Position numbers and translations under genes: made by a program. From Oceanisphaera psychrotolerans (lineage in GTDB: Bacteria; Pseudomonadota; Gammaproteobacteria; Enterobacterales; Aeromonadaceae), in assembly GCF_001870485.1 (NCBI RefSeq), contig NZ_MDKE01000033.1, positions 158,928 to 222,927 on the forward strand: a stretch of 64,000 nucleotides of DNA, read 5' to 3'. Every line of letters begins with the position of its first letter. The first letter of the stretch is position 1. A model generated the notes under the pieces. The model was not told the origin of the DNA. It ran no database searches and saw only the letters and a list, made by a program, of their open reading frames with translations. Shown here one piece after another: positions 37,341 through 47,731 of the stretch.

Positions 37341-37814
37341 TCAACCCTCGCGTTTGGCACACATCAGTTCGGCGGTACAGACCACTTCGCCGTCGACGGT
37401 GGCAACACCGGTAAATTTGGCGATGCCACGACGTTCTTTAAGATAAACCACGTCCAGTACCAGTTGATCTCCCGGCACCACGGGGCGCTTGAAACGGGCG
37501 TTGTCGATGGAAGCGAAGTAGTACAGCTCGTTGGGCTTGGGCTTGCCTACCATCTTGAACGCCAGAATGCCGGTGGCCTGAGCCATGGCTTCCAGGATCA
37601 GCACCCCCGGAAACACCGGCTTGTTCGGAAAATGACCGGTGAACATCGGCTCGTTGAAAGACACATTCTTGATGCCTCTCAGGGTCTTGCGCTCAGGGCT
37701 AATTTCATAATGTGCCACCTTGTCTACCATCAGAAAGGGGTAGCGGTGCGGCAACAGTTCCAGAATTTCCTGGATATCCAACTGATTCTGTTCGTTATTC
37801 AGTTCGTTAGTCAA
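37341..37814 (-). CDS. fabZ: 3-hydroxyacyl-ACP dehydratase FabZ
   Basis: Encodes 157 residues. The hot-dog-fold enzyme shows [34 protein letters not shown] (catalytic H and E) and [14 protein letters not shown]. It dehydrates 3-hydroxyacyl-ACP in fatty-acid elongation and competes with LpxA/LpxD for the same acyl pool. It lies between lpxD and lpxA as in E. coli. Confidence 0.97.
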   Translation of the reverse strand: MTNELNNEQNQLDIQEILELLPHRYPFLMVDKVAHYEISPERKTLRGIKNVSFNEPMFTGHFPNKPVFPGVLILEAMAQATGILAFKMVGKPKPNELYYFASIDNARFKRPVVPGDQLVLDVVYLKERRGIAKFTGVATVDGEVVCTAELMCAKREG

Positions 37815-37834
37815 AATGTAACCCTACCAATAGC

Positions 37835-38857
37835 TTAATTTTTTTTGTCTGACTGCTTTTCAAGCCGGTTTAACCGCTTGTGCATATCGTCGATGCGCAT
37901 CACCCGCGCCGCCGTTTTACGCCATTCTTTATTGGGCTGCAACGGAACACCGGAAGAATAGATACCAGGCTCGGTGATGGGCCGCATTACCATGCTCATG
38001 CCGGTGATGGTCACCCCATCACAGATCTCGATATGGCCATTGATGACCACGGCGCCGCCAATAATACAATATTTACCGACTTTTAGACTACCTGCCATCA
38101 CGGTGCCGCCGGCCACGGCGGTGCCATAGCCGATTTCCACGTTGTGAGCTATCTGGCACTGGTTGTCGATAATCACGTTATCACTGATACGGGTATCGCC
38201 CAGGGCACCCCGATCGATGGTGGTGCAGGCGCCGATTTCCACCCGGTTGCCGATGACTACGTTGCCGAGCTGGGGGATCTTGACCCACTCGCCCTTGTTG
38301 TTGGCATAGCCGAAACCATCGCCACCAATGACGGCGCCCGATTGTACCAGACAGTCTTCACCCAGGGTGACTCTGTGATACAGGGTCACATTGGCCCACA
38401 ACCGGCTGCGGGCACCGAGCCGGGTATCTTTACCGATGAAACAGCCGGGGCCGATCACGACACCGTCGCCCAGTACCACACCGGACTCGATCACCGCGTT
38501 GGCGCCGATGGCCACGCCTTCACCCAGGGTCACATCGTCGGCAATCACCGCGCTGGGGTGAATATCCACTGCCGGCTGCGGGGTGGTGTCCAGGGCCTGG
38601 GCGGCCAGGGCAAAGCCGAGATACGGGTCGGCCATCACCAGACTGGCCACCGGACACAGCGCCTGGTCGGCGGCGGTGACAATCACCGCACCGGCCCGGG
38701 TGTTTTCCAGCAGGTGGTGATACTTGCCGTCCGACAGAAAAGCCACTTCGTCCGGGCCGGCCTTGTCCAGGGTGTTGACCCGGCGAATGATCAGCGCCGG
38801 ATCGCCGTTGAGCTCGGCACCCAGATGCCCGGCCAGTTCTTGTAACGTGATAGTCAT
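37835..38857 (-). CDS. lpxD: UDP-3-O-acylglucosamine N-acyltransferase LpxD
   Basis: Encodes 340 residues: an N-terminal uridine-binding domain (about 1-100), a left-handed beta-helix (hexapeptide repeats with [20 protein letters not shown] and [12 protein letters not shown]) and a C-terminal helix. The conserved catalytic-region segment [15 protein letters not shown] ([12 protein letters not shown]) is present. It performs the third step of lipid A synthesis. Confidence 0.97.
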   Translation of the reverse strand: MTITLQELAGHLGAELNGDPALIIRRVNTLDKAGPDEVAFLSDGKYHHLLENTRAGAVIVTAADQALCPVASLVMADPYLGFALAAQALDTTPQPAVDIHPSAVIADDVTLGEGVAIGANAVIESGVVLGDGVVIGPGCFIGKDTRLGARSRLWANVTLYHRVTLGEDCLVQSGAVIGGDGFGYANNKGEWVKIPQLGNVVIGNRVEIGACTTIDRGALGDTRISDNVIIDNQCQIAHNVEIGYGTAVAGGTVMAGSLKVGKYCIIGGAVVINGHIEICDGVTITGMSMVMRPITEPGIYSSGVPLQPNKEWRKTAARVMRIDDMHKRLNRLEKQSDKKN

Positions 38858-38884
38858 AACCAGATTCTCATCAAAACCAAACTT

Positions 38885-39388
38885 TTACTTGCTGACCTTG
38901 CCGATCACCTGCTCGGTGATATCCAGGGCCGGTGAAACATAGATAACGGCGCCCCGCTCGATAACCAGATCCAGGCCTTTGGCCTTGGTGATCTCGTCGA
39001 TGGCGGTCTTGATGCGCGCCAGCATCTTCTGACGTTCTTCGTTTTCACGGCGGGCCTGATCCTGCTCCAGTGCCCGGCGCTTCTGTACATAGGCGCTCTG
39101 CATTTCGTTCAGTTTTTTCTGGGCCTCGGCCTTCTGCTGATCGTTCATGAACGCCATGTCTTTTTGCTGTTTTTCGATGAAGCTGCGGCCATCGGCTTCC
39201 ATCTTCTGCACTTCCTTGACCCGGCTGCCAAACTCGCTTTCCAGCTTGCTGGCCACCGCCTGGCGCTGGGGCATTTTCTGGAACACGGCGGCGGTGTCCA
39301 CCACCGCAATCTTGCCGCTCTGGGCCTGGGCCAGACCGGCGGTCAGCATCAGGGCAATAACACCAAAAATTTTAACCATCTGTTTCAA
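38885..39388 (-). CDS. skp: Periplasmic chaperone Skp (OmpH)
   Basis: Encodes 167 residues. A signal peptide ending AQAQ precedes GKIAVVDTAAVFQKMPQ and a long charged coiled coil (about 45-125) that forms the tentacles. The start is TTG at 39388: AGGAG lies 7 nt before it, whereas the in-frame ATG at 39379 is 16 nt away. Skp binds unfolded outer-membrane proteins and hands them to BamA, encoded just upstream. Confidence 0.93.
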   Translation of the reverse strand: MKQMVKIFGVIALMLTAGLAQAQSGKIAVVDTAAVFQKMPQRQAVASKLESEFGSRVKEVQKMEADGRSFIEKQQKDMAFMNDQQKAEAQKKLNEMQSAYVQKRRALEQDQARRENEERQKMLARIKTAIDEITKAKGLDLVIERGAVIYVSPALDITEQVIGKVSK

Positions 39389-39423
39389 GGCAAAGCTCCT
39401 GTTTAAGTAAATATGGGGAGTGA

Positions 39424-39470
39424 AGGGAGAGGCGTGAGGGGAAATACCCCCTTACTCCTACCCAACCTCC
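39424..39470. repeat. CTCACG-type intergenic repeat (bamA / skp spacer)
   Basis: The spacer holds AGAGGCGTGAGGGG followed by CCCCCTTACTCC, the complement-rich form of the repeat seen at 29246 and 45374. GGGG and CCCC pieces could pair into a small hairpin. No promoter is evident. Confidence 0.45.
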
Positions 39471-39483
39471 CCCTACACGGGTG

Positions 39484-41935
39484 TTAGAACGTCCGGCCGA
39501 TGTTGAAGTTGAAGACCTCGGTTTGATCCCCTTCCACTTCCTTCAGCGGTGCCGCCAGCGAGAACACCAGCGGGCCCAGCGGCGACAACCACTGCATGCT
39601 GACCCCGGCCGAAGCCCGGAAGTTGGACGGATCGCCGAAGTCGTAGATCAGGTCACAGCTGTTGCCATATGTACAGTTACTGGCGTAGTCCGCCGAGTAC
39701 TCGGTGTTCCATACGGTACCGACGTCCAGGAAGACGCTGGTACGCAAAGAGCGCTGCAGATCCTCGCCGGCGAACGGCGTGGGCACGATCAGCTCGGCCG
39801 AGGCTGCCACCAGGGCGTTGCCGCCGATGGTGCTGTCGTCGCCGGTGAAGGTGCCGTCATCGTTTTTATATACCGCCCGCGGGCCCACCGAATTGCTCTT
39901 GAAGCCCCGCAGTACTGAAGCCCCCGGCGTAGTAGTTTTCGAAGAACGGCAGCCCCTGGCTGCCATTCTCGGCATCACCATAGCCGTCACCGTAAGAGGC
40001 GCGGAACTTGCCGTACAACACCCAGTTATGCTCCCGGTCGAGCGGGAAATAATGGGCATCGTCGAAGCTGGTCTTGTAGTACTGCAGATCCGAGCCTGGC
40101 ACCGTTACCTTGAGCGACAGGCTCTGACGGTTACCGGCGGTCGGGAAGTAGCCCCGGTTCAGCGTATTACGGGTCCAGCCGGAGGTGATGTCGAAGGTAT
40201 TGAAGCTGATATCGTCGTCGGTGCCACCATGCAGATCCCAGAAATCGTCCAGCTGTACATAGCTGTCATCGTCATCGGGTCTGCCCAGGGTAGTGTGCTC
40301 GAAGCCGGTGCTGAAGTTCAGGCTGTTGGTTTCGTTGATGGGGAAACCGCTCAGCACCCGGGCACCGTAGACGGTGCTGTCGTAATCGGCCAGGTTGGCG
40401 TCATCGGCCTCGAAATCCCGGTAATACAGACGGCCACCCAGGCTGACACCATCGACGGTGAAGTAAGGATCGGTGTACTCCAGCGACACGTCCTTGGAGT
40501 AGTCGTTCATCTGGGAACTGATGCCCACCCGGTTACCGCTGCCGAGGAAGTTATCCTGCTCCAGACCGGCCTGAATGCTGAAACCGGAGTCGGTACCGAA
40601 GCCGACCCCGAAGTTGATGGAGCCGGCGGGCTGTTCCTTGACGTTGACGTCCAGATCCACCAGATCCTCTTCACCGGGAACACGACGGGTTTCCACCTCG
40701 ACGGTTTCGAAGAAGCCCAGACGATTCAGGCGGGTGCGGGACTGCTCCACGTCTTCGCTCGACAGCCGGGCGCCTTCCATCTGGCGCATTTCACGGCGCA
40801 GCACCTCGTCTTTGGTAATGACGTTGCCACCGAAGTTGATGCGGCGGACATAGACCCGGTTGCCGGGGTCGATGTTGACCACCAGCTCCACTTTCTTGCT
40901 CGCTTCATCGATCTGCGGGAAGGTGGAAATTTTGGGATAGGCATAACCGAAGCGGCCGAGGAACTTGGACAGTACCTCTTCCATGTGCGCCACATCGGCG
41001 GCGGAGTAGAGATCCCCGGCCCGCATCGGGATCAGGGCATTCAGTTCCGACTGCCGGTCGATCAGGTTGCCCCTCAGGTTAACGCCAGACAGGGTGTATT
41101 TTTCTCCTTCGGTGACGTTGAGGGTGATATAGACCCCTTCCTTGTCCGGCGACATGGACACCTGGGTAGAAGTCACTTCGGCCTTGAGATAACCCCGGTC
41201 CCGGTAGTAGGAACGCAGGGTTTCGATATCACCGGCCAGCTTCTGCTTCTGATAGCGCTGATCGGCCATGAAGTTCCACCAGGGCACACTGTCGGACAGC
41301 TCCAGCTGATCCAGCAACTGCTCTTCGCTGAACGCCTGGTTGCCGACGATGTTGATCTGCTTGATCTCCGCCGCCGGGCCTTCCACGAATTCGAATTTCA
41401 GATCGACCCGGTTGCGCGGCAGCGGCGTCAGAACCGCCTTGACCTCGGCGGAATATTTGCCCACGCCGTAGTAGAAGTCTTCCAGCCCCTGCTCGAGCGA
41501 GCTCAGGGTGGTGCGATCCAGCGGTTCACCCACGCGCACGCCGGCCCCTTCCAGGCTCTGCTTGAGCTGCTCTTCCTTGATCTCCTTGTTGCCGCTGAAG
41601 CTGATGCCGGCAATGGTCGGGCGTTCGGTGACCTGCACCACCAGCACTCCGCCGTCACGCAGCAGCTGCACATCTTCGAAGTTGCCGGAGGCATAAAGGC
41701 TCTTGATGGCGTCGGACAGACGAGCGGCATCCACTTCTTCACCGACCCGTACCGGCAGGCTAAGCAGGGTCGCCCCCAGGGTGACGCGCTGCAGCCCCTT
41801 GATCTGAATATCCTGCACCACAAAAGGACTCATGGTTCCCTGTGCCTGGGCCAGCATGCTGGCGCCCAGCAGGCAGGACGCGACCAGCGTTTTTTGAACC
41901 GCTCTTCTTTTAACTGCCCTTTCTTTAAATGCCAT
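39484..41935 (-). CDS. bamA: Outer-membrane assembly protein BamA, frameshifted
   Basis: The first frame encodes a signal peptide ending MLAQAQ, five POTRA domains (about 30-430, starting [14 protein letters not shown]) and most of the barrel, ending out of frame after [12 protein letters not shown] near 39912. The other frame continues [19 protein letters not shown] and runs to the terminal beta-strand signal with final Phe ([10 protein letters not shown]). Restoring two bases (ACT|CTG|CGG) gives the conserved GGFSTLRGF and 817 residues, normal for BamA. BamA is essential in Gram-negative bacteria, so the break is almost certainly a sequence error. Confidence 0.92.
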
Positions 41936-41964
41936 GGTGTGACTTTATCCTTGTGTCGGTCGCC

Positions 41965-43314
41965 CTAGAGGCGAGCAAAATCATTAAACAGCGCCAGTCC
42001 CATCAACATCATCAATAGCGCAGCGCCAATCTTGAAACCGATTTCCTGTATTTTTTCCGGCACCGGTCGCCCGGTCACCGCTTCTATTACATAAAACAGC
42101 AGGTGGCCACCATCGAGTACCGGCAGTGGCAACAAATTGATGATCCCGAGGTTTACGCTGACCAGCGCCATGAAGCTGAGAAAATAGACCAGTCCGTAGT
42201 CGGCACTGATGCCGGCCCCCTTGGCGATGGAGATGGGGCCGCTCAGGTTGTCGACCGAGACGATGCCGGTCAGCAGCTTGCCGATCATCTGAAAGGTCAG
42301 TACCGTCAGATCCCAGGTCCGGCTGATACCTTCACCGATGGCCGCCAGCGGGCCATAGCTGAGCTCGAAGCGGTACTGATCGGCCACCGGCATCACTTCC
42401 GGTGCCACGCCCGCATAGCCGATCACCCGGTCACGACTTTCACGCCGCTCCGGCGTCAGCGTCAGACTCAGGCTCTGACCATCACGGATCACGTGAAGTT
42501 CCATTGGAATCTCGGGAGACGCCTGGATCAGCGTGACCAGCTGTCGCCAGTCTGACAGTGGTTCACCGTTCAGGGCCGCCAGGGTATCACCGGGCTGCAC
42601 ACCGGCGGCCGCGGCAGGGCCATTACCGATCACCTCGGCCACGGTCAGGGTCAGCTGCGGCCCCACCGGCACCAGCCCCAGGGCGGTGATGGGAGAGATT
42701 TCATCCGGATTGAACTGCCATTCGGCCAGCGGAATACGGGCCTCACGACGCTGGCCCGCGCTGTCCTGCACCTCAAACAGGGTATCATCCTCGCCGAGGC
42801 GGCCGAGCAGGGCAAAGTTCACCTCTTCCCAGGTGCGAACCGGCTTGCCGTCGATGGCCAGAATTTCCATGCCCGGTGCCAGGCCGCCTTCGGCCGCCGG
42901 CGAGGACAGAGTCACCTCGTTCAGCACCGGCTTGACCGCCGGCACGCCAATCAGAAACATCAGCCAGAAGGCAAAGATGGCAAAGGCGAAGTTGGCCATG
43001 GGGCCGGCCACCACTATCGCCATTCGCGCCCATACCGACTTGCGGTCGAAGGCCTGATCCCGCAGATGTGCCGGCACCTCATCTACCCGCCCGTCGAGCA
43101 TCTTGACGTAACCGCCCAGCGGGATCATCGCCAGCACATATTCGGTGCCGTCCCGGCCCATGTGTCGCCAGATGGGCTTGCCGAAACCGATGGAAAAGCG
43201 CTCTACCTTGACGCCATTGCGCCGGGCTACCCAGAAATGACCGTATTCGTGTACCGCGACCAGGATCCCCAGCGCGACAATGAAGGAGCCCAGATTCCAC
43301 AAGATGTCACCCAT
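41965..43314 (-). CDS. rseP: Site-2 zinc protease RseP
   Basis: Encodes 449 residues. The first membrane helix carries HEYGH (22-26). Two PDZ domains follow (about 115-200 and 205-290, with GLAPGMEILAIDGKPV and GVQPGDTLAALNGEPL). The third-ligand region is LLPLPVLDGGHLLFY. It cleaves RseA to release sigma-E. The start overlaps the dxr stop by one nucleotide (TAATG), so translation is coupled. Confidence 0.96.
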   Translation of the reverse strand: MGDILWNLGSFIVALGILVAVHEYGHFWVARRNGVKVERFSIGFGKPIWRHMGRDGTEYVLAMIPLGGYVKMLDGRVDEVPAHLRDQAFDRKSVWARMAIVVAGPMANFAFAIFAFWLMFLIGVPAVKPVLNEVTLSSPAAEGGLAPGMEILAIDGKPVRTWEEVNFALLGRLGEDDTLFEVQDSAGQRREARIPLAEWQFNPDEISPITALGLVPVGPQLTLTVAEVIGNGPAAAAGVQPGDTLAALNGEPLSDWRQLVTLIQASPEIPMELHVIRDGQSLSLTLTPERRESRDRVIGYAGVAPEVMPVADQYRFELSYGPLAAIGEGISRTWDLTVLTFQMIGKLLTGIVSVDNLSGPISIAKGAGISADYGLVYFLSFMALVSVNLGIINLLPLPVLDGGHLLFYVIEAVTGRPVPEKIQEIGFKIGAALLMMLMGLALFNDFARL

Positions 43315-44504
43315 TAGCCTTTCCTTATCAATGCTGTGGCACAACGACGCGCCTGATCATCCAGCGCGATGATTTCGTCCAGACTCGTCACCCGCGTACT
43401 GCCCAGCTGCTGCACGACCGCCTCGTTGACCGAGGCTATCGCCATGAAGTCCAGCCTGCCGGCCAGGAATGCCGATACCGCCTCTTCATTGGCGGCATTG
43501 AGCGCCGTGGTGGCCCCCTGCCCGCTGGCACAGGCCTCGATGGCCAGTTGCAGACAGGGATAACGCGCCATGTCCGGCGCCATGAAGCTCAGTTCGCCGA
43601 GCTTGCAAAAGTCCAGCGGCGCCACTCCCGACGCGATACGCGCCGGGTAAGCCAACGCATGGGCAATGGGAGTCATCATATCCGGCTGGCCGAGCTGAGC
43701 CAATACCGAACCATCCGAATACTGCACCATGGAGTGGATCACCGACTGCGGGTGAACCAGCACCTCCAGCTGAGCGGGAGCGGCATTGAACAACCAGCGC
43801 GCCTCGATGTATTCCAGTCCTTTGTTCATCATGGTGGCGGAATCGACCGAAATCTTCGGCCCCATCGACCAGTTGGGATGCGCCACCGCCTGGGCCGGGG
43901 TTACACCTGCCAACTGCTCCACCGGGGTATAACGGAAGGGGCCGCCGGAGCCGGTCAGCAGTATCTTGCTGACCCCCGACTCCGCCAGGCTGCCCCGCCC
44001 CGGGTTTTGCTGTAGCTCCGCGGGCAGGCACTGAAAAATGGCGTTGTGCTCGCTGTCGATCGGCAACAACTGGGCACCACTGCGGTGCACCATGTCGATA
44101 AAGAGCTCACCGCTCATTACCAGCGCTTCCTTGTTGGCCAGCAATACTCGTTTGCCGCCTTTCACCGCCGCCAGCGTGGGCAGCAGACCGGCGGCGCCGA
44201 CGATGGCTGCCATCACGGTCGTGACCTCCGGCTCCGCCGAGACCTCGCACAACGCCTCGGCACCGCTCAGCACCTGGGTGTGACCGCCCTGCTCCGTCAG
44301 TTGCCGGCGCAGCTCCCGCGCCGCCGCGTCATCCACCATCACCGCATAGAGAGGCTGGAATTCCAGACAATCGGCCAGCATGCGCTCGACCTGCCGATGC
44401 GCGCTCAGCGCAAACACCTGAAAACGATCGGGATGCCGACGCACCACCGACAGCGTGCTTTGACCGATGGAGCCGGTGGCCCCGAGTATGGTAAGGAGTT
44501 CCAT
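43314..44504 (-). CDS. dxr: 1-deoxy-D-xylulose 5-phosphate reductoisomerase
   Basis: Encodes 396 residues. The NADPH motif is [13 protein letters not shown] at the N-terminus. [26 protein letters not shown] and the flexible loop [10 protein letters not shown] are present, along with [18 protein letters not shown]. It makes MEP, the committed step of isoprenoid synthesis, feeding UppS nearby. It is coupled to cdsA (TGATG) and rseP (TAATG). Confidence 0.97.
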   Translation of the reverse strand: MELLTILGATGSIGQSTLSVVRRHPDRFQVFALSAHRQVERMLADCLEFQPLYAVMVDDAAARELRRQLTEQGGHTQVLSGAEALCEVSAEPEVTTVMAAIVGAAGLLPTLAAVKGGKRVLLANKEALVMSGELFIDMVHRSGAQLLPIDSEHNAIFQCLPAELQQNPGRGSLAESGVSKILLTGSGGPFRYTPVEQLAGVTPAQAVAHPNWSMGPKISVDSATMMNKGLEYIEARWLFNAAPAQLEVLVHPQSVIHSMVQYSDGSVLAQLGQPDMMTPIAHALAYPARIASGVAPLDFCKLGELSFMAPDMARYPCLQLAIEACASGQGATTALNAANEEAVSAFLAGRLDFMAIASVNEAVVQQLGSTRVTSLDEIIALDDQARRCATALIRKG

Positions 44505-45351
44505 CAGCTTAGCAACCTGACGACCACGATGAACACCGGCAGGGCGGCGGTGAGGCTGTCGATGCGGTCCATGATGCCACCATGACCCGGCAGTATCTGG
44601 CCGGAATCCTTGATGCCCGCCTCACGCTTGAACATGCTCTCCACCAGGTCGCCCAGCACCGAGGCAAACACCGCCACGATGGAGGCCACCAGCAGTACCA
44701 GGCTTTCGTACAACGGCAACGATATGGCCTGAGTCACCGCCAGCGCCAGCAGGCTGGCCGTGACCACGCCGCCCAGCATGCCTTCGAGGGTCTTGCCCGG
44801 GCTGACCCGGGGACACAGCTTGCGCCTGCCGAACGCCTTGCCGACAAAGTAGGCCCCAGTGTCGGCCATCCATACCAGCGACATCACGAACAGCAGCAAC
44901 CAGGCACCGAAATAGGGATCCTGTTCATACTGATAACTGCGCAACGCCAGCAGCGCCCAGAAGAAGGGGATCAGGCTGAACAACGCAAACAATGCCTTCA
45001 GCCACAGATGATCCCGCCAGCATGCGGCACTGCGTGGGTAAACCAGCACCAGGACCAGCGAAACCAGCCACCAGGCGGCCCCGCCATGGAGCACCCATGA
45101 CACGGTACTATCGAGGCCGGAAGCCCAGATTTGTTCGGGGGGGACCATGGCCATCAACCCGATCAGCACCAGGGCCAGCGAGACCATCACCACATTGGCT
45201 TTGCGGGGGTCGATGAAACGTCCCCACTCCCTACCGGCCAGCAGAAACACCCCGCAGGCAAAAAGCGAAAAATACGTCAGGGGTAACAGGAAAATGGCGC
45301 CCAGCACCAGGGGGATCAGGCACAGAGCGTGATGATTCTAAGCTTTAACAA
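44504..45351 (-). CDS. cdsA: Phosphatidate cytidylyltransferase CdsA, frameshifted at the N-terminus
   Basis: Multi-span membrane enzyme making CDP-diacylglycerol. The C-terminal signature, with [32 protein letters not shown] and [12 protein letters not shown], is complete. The main frame has no good start, but the adjoining frame from TTG at 45351 (MLKLRIIT, with AGAGGA 7 nt upstream) supplies the usual CdsA N-terminus. One missing G near 45329 (ATCAC|GCTCTG) separates the two; restoring it gives 282 residues, against about 285 in E. coli. CdsA is essential, so a sequence error is likely. Without repair a GTG at 45307 would be the start. Confidence 0.88.
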
Positions 45352-45373
45352 GAAATATCCTCTCTTATTGAAG

Positions 45374-45460
45374 TGAGGGATGATGTGTGAGGAGTGAGGG
45401 GTAACCACCCGACTCTTGTTCTCCTCACGTTTCTCCCCTTACGCTTTTTCACTCCTCACC
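45374..45460. repeat. CTCACG-type intergenic repeat (cdsA / uppS spacer)
   Basis: This is the longest example of the family in the window. GTGTGAGGAGTGAGGGG is followed by TTCTCCTCACG, TTCTCCCCTTACG and CACTCCTCACC, so complementary G-rich and C-rich units face each other and could pair. It partly overlaps the last codons of uppS. Confidence 0.5.
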
Positions 45461-46225
45461 ACGCCCGGCCAGCGCGCGAATTTGCGCACCGGTGCAGCCA
45501 AAGCGGCGCTCTCGTCCCACAAAGGCGGCTATCGCCTCGCTGAAGGCCGTTTCATCAAAATCGGGCCAGAGTACGGGAGTAAAGTGCAGCTCGGCGTAGG
45601 CCAGCTGCCACAGCAGAAAATTGCTGATGCGCTGCTCGCCGCCGGTGCGGATCAGCAAGTCTACCGGTGCCAGCTCGGCCATGGTCATCAGGCTGCCCAG
45701 ATGCTGTTCGGTAATGTCGGCGGGGTCAAGCTCGCCGGCCGCGACCTGTTCGCCGAAGCGTCGGCAGGCCTGGGTGATGTCCCAACGACCGCCGTAGTTG
45801 GCGGCGATGTTGAGGGTCAGGCCGGTGTTGGCGGCAGTGAGTGCTTCGGCATCGGCAATTTTGCGTTGCAGATGCTCGCTGAAACCGCTGTGATCGCCGA
45901 TCACCCGCAGCCGGATGTTGTTACGGTGCAACTTGCGCACTTCCGAACCGAGCACCGCAATGAACAGGCTCATCAGGGCACTGACTTCATCTTCGGGACG
46001 GCGCCAGTTTTCACTGGAGAAGGCGAACAGGGTCAGGGCATCCAGCTTGAGTTGATGGGCGAAGCTGACCGCCGCCCGCACCGATTTTACGCCGGCCTTG
46101 TGACCACTGACCCGGAATTTTCCGCGCTGCTCGGCCCAGCGACCGTTACCATCCATGATGATGGCGACGTGACGGGGGAGCTGGGATGGATCGTCGAATG
46201 CTGCCATGGTTTGGCTCGCTGGCAT
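45449..46225 (-). CDS. uppS: Undecaprenyl diphosphate synthase UppS
   Basis: Encodes 258 residues. It has [13 protein letters not shown] (catalytic D25), the [11 protein letters not shown] segment, [11 protein letters not shown] and [24 protein letters not shown] in pieces, all diagnostic of cis-prenyltransferases. It makes the C55 lipid carrier for peptidoglycan and O-antigen. Start 46225 has AGGAG 8 nt upstream; the in-frame GTG at 46234 abuts that same site and was rejected. Confidence 0.96.
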   Translation of the reverse strand: MPASQTMAAFDDPSQLPRHVAIIMDGNGRWAEQRGKFRVSGHKAGVKSVRAAVSFAHQLKLDALTLFAFSSENWRRPEDEVSALMSLFIAVLGSEVRKLHRNNIRLRVIGDHSGFSEHLQRKIADAEALTAANTGLTLNIAANYGGRWDITQACRRFGEQVAAGELDPADITEQHLGSLMTMAELAPVDLLIRTGGEQRISNFLLWQLAYAELHFTPVLWPDFDETAFSEAIAAFVGRERRFGCTGAQIRALAGRGEE

Positions 46226-46250
46226 TGAAATCACTCCTGCACAAAGACAA

Positions 46251-46276
46251 ACGCCGTGCAGGCAGCTACACGGCGT
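46251..46276 (-). terminator. Hairpin terminator between frr and uppS
   Basis: ACGCCGTG (46251-46258) and CACGGCGT (46269-46276) form a perfect 8-bp stem with a 10-nt loop, 25 nt after the frr stop. The T-rich tail is interrupted (TTTGTCTTTG on the minus strand), so it may be a partial terminator. Confidence 0.65.
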
Positions 46277-46300
46277 CGGCTACTATACCTGATGTAAGTA

Positions 46301-46858
46301 TCAGATTTCCATTAACTCTTTCTCTTTGGCGGCAAGCGCATCGTCCATCTGTTTGATGTAGAGATCGGTCAGTTTCTGGATGTCGTCCTGGGCGCGGCGA
46401 TCGTCGTCTTCGGAAATCTCCTTGTCTTTCAACAGTGCCTTGAGGTCACCGTTGGCATCGCGACGGATGTTGCGAATCGCCACCCGACCCTGCTCGGCTT
46501 CGTGACGCACCACCTTGATCAGGTCTTTACGACGCTCTTCGGTCAGGGGGGGCAGCGGAATACGGATCATGGTGCCGGCGCTGGACGGGTTCAGGCCCAG
46601 ATCGGAACTCATGATGGCTTTTTCTACCGCCTTCATCATGGAGCGATCGAACACGGTCACGGCCAGGGTGCGGGAGTCTTCGGTGGTGATGTTACCGACC
46701 TGCTTCAGCGGCGTGGCGGTACCGTAGTAATCCACATAAATAGTGTCCAGCAGGCTGGGGTGGGCCCGGCCGGTACGAACCTTGTTCATCTGGCCCTTGA
46801 GTGATTCAACACTCTTTTCCATCCGCGTTTTGGCGTCGTTCTTAATCTCGTTAATCAC
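46301..46858 (-). CDS. frr: Ribosome recycling factor
   Basis: Encodes 185 residues from a GTG start at 46858 with AAAGGAT upstream. That start gives [21 protein letters not shown], the RRF N-terminus; further-upstream starts add unrelated residues. [14 protein letters not shown] and [10 protein letters not shown] are conserved. It splits post-termination ribosomes with EF-G. It sits between pyrH and uppS, as in E. coli. Confidence 0.96.
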   Translation of the reverse strand: MINEIKNDAKTRMEKSVESLKGQMNKVRTGRAHPSLLDTIYVDYYGTATPLKQVGNITTEDSRTLAVTVFDRSMMKAVEKAIMSSDLGLNPSSAGTMIRIPLPPLTEERRKDLIKVVRHEAEQGRVAIRNIRRDANGDLKALLKDKEISEDDDRRAQDDIQKLTDLYIKQMDDALAAKEKELMEI

Positions 46859-46931
46859 GGTCTTTATCCTTTGGCTATGGCGTGAAGGGGCAGCGCCCGC
46901 TGTCTCAAATATAAGGTAGCCGTAAAGTGCT

Positions 46932-47660
46932 TTATTTACGGCTGATGAGGGTACCTTCGGTCTCCCCCATGACCGCGCGCCGCAAAGCACCCGGTTTATT
47001 CATGTTAAACACCCGGACCGGCAGGTTGTGATCCCGGGCCAGGGTAAAGGCGGCCAGATCCATCACCTTGAGCTCACGTTCGAGCACGTCATCATAATCG
47101 AGTTGACTATACAGCTCGGCATCGGGATTTTTCATCGGATCGTCGCTGAATACACCGTCCACCTTGGTGGCCTTCAATACTACGTCGGCTTCAATTTCGA
47201 TGCCACGCAAACAGGCGGCAGAATCGGTAGTGAAAAAGGGATTGCCGGTACCGGCAGAGAAAATCACCACTCTGCCCTTGCGCAACAGGCTGATGGCATC
47301 GGCCCAGTTATAAGGGTCGCACACGCCTTCCAGGGTGATAGCAGACATCAGACGGGCATTCACATAAGCACGGTGCAGGGCATCGCGCATGGCAAGGCCG
47401 TTCATCACGGTCGCCAACATACCCATGTGGTCGCCCACCACGCGGTTCATGCCCGCCTGGGCCAGGCCCGCACCACGAAACAGGTTACCGCCGCCGATCA
47501 CCAGGCCGACCTGAACACCCAGTTCAACCAGTTCTTTGATTTCCTGAGCCATACGTTCGAGTACGGCGGGATCAATACCAAAGCCTTCTTCACCTTGCAG
47601 CGCTTCGCCGCTCAGTTTAAGAAGAATGCGTCTGTATGCGGGTTTAGGATTGGTACTCAT
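46932..47660 (-). CDS. pyrH: UMP kinase PyrH
   Basis: Encodes 242 residues. It has [36 protein letters not shown] and [19 protein letters not shown] in outline, typical of hexameric bacterial UMP kinase. It phosphorylates UMP to UDP and is needed for all nucleotide-sugar synthesis, including the polysaccharide genes nearby. It follows tsf after a hairpin. Confidence 0.97.
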   Translation of the reverse strand: MSTNPKPAYRRILLKLSGEALQGEEGFGIDPAVLERMAQEIKELVELGVQVGLVIGGGNLFRGAGLAQAGMNRVVGDHMGMLATVMNGLAMRDALHRAYVNARLMSAITLEGVCDPYNWADAISLLRKGRVVIFSAGTGNPFFTTDSAACLRGIEIEADVVLKATKVDGVFSDDPMKNPDAELYSQLDYDDVLERELKVMDLAAFTLARDHNLPVRVFNMNKPGALRRAVMGETEGTLISRK

Positions 47661-47681
47661 GCTTTTCTATTCCTGGTCATA

Positions 47682-47707
47682 GAAAGACCGCGACGGGTGT
47701 CGCGGTC
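47682..47707 (-). terminator. Rho-independent terminator/attenuator between tsf and pyrH
   Basis: A perfect 9-bp stem, GACCGCGAC and GTCGCGGTC (47686-47694 and 47699-47707), has a 4-nt loop and is followed by TTTCT on the minus strand. It lies 25 nt after the tsf stop and probably lowers pyrH expression relative to rpsB-tsf. Confidence 0.8.
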
Positions 47708-47731
47708 TGGATAGCACTGAAACAGCGGGAA

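Noticed and set aside
39704..41968. Long open frame (754 codons) on the plus strand opposite bamA
   Set aside because: It mirrors the bamA codons, has no recognisable domain and no ribosome site.
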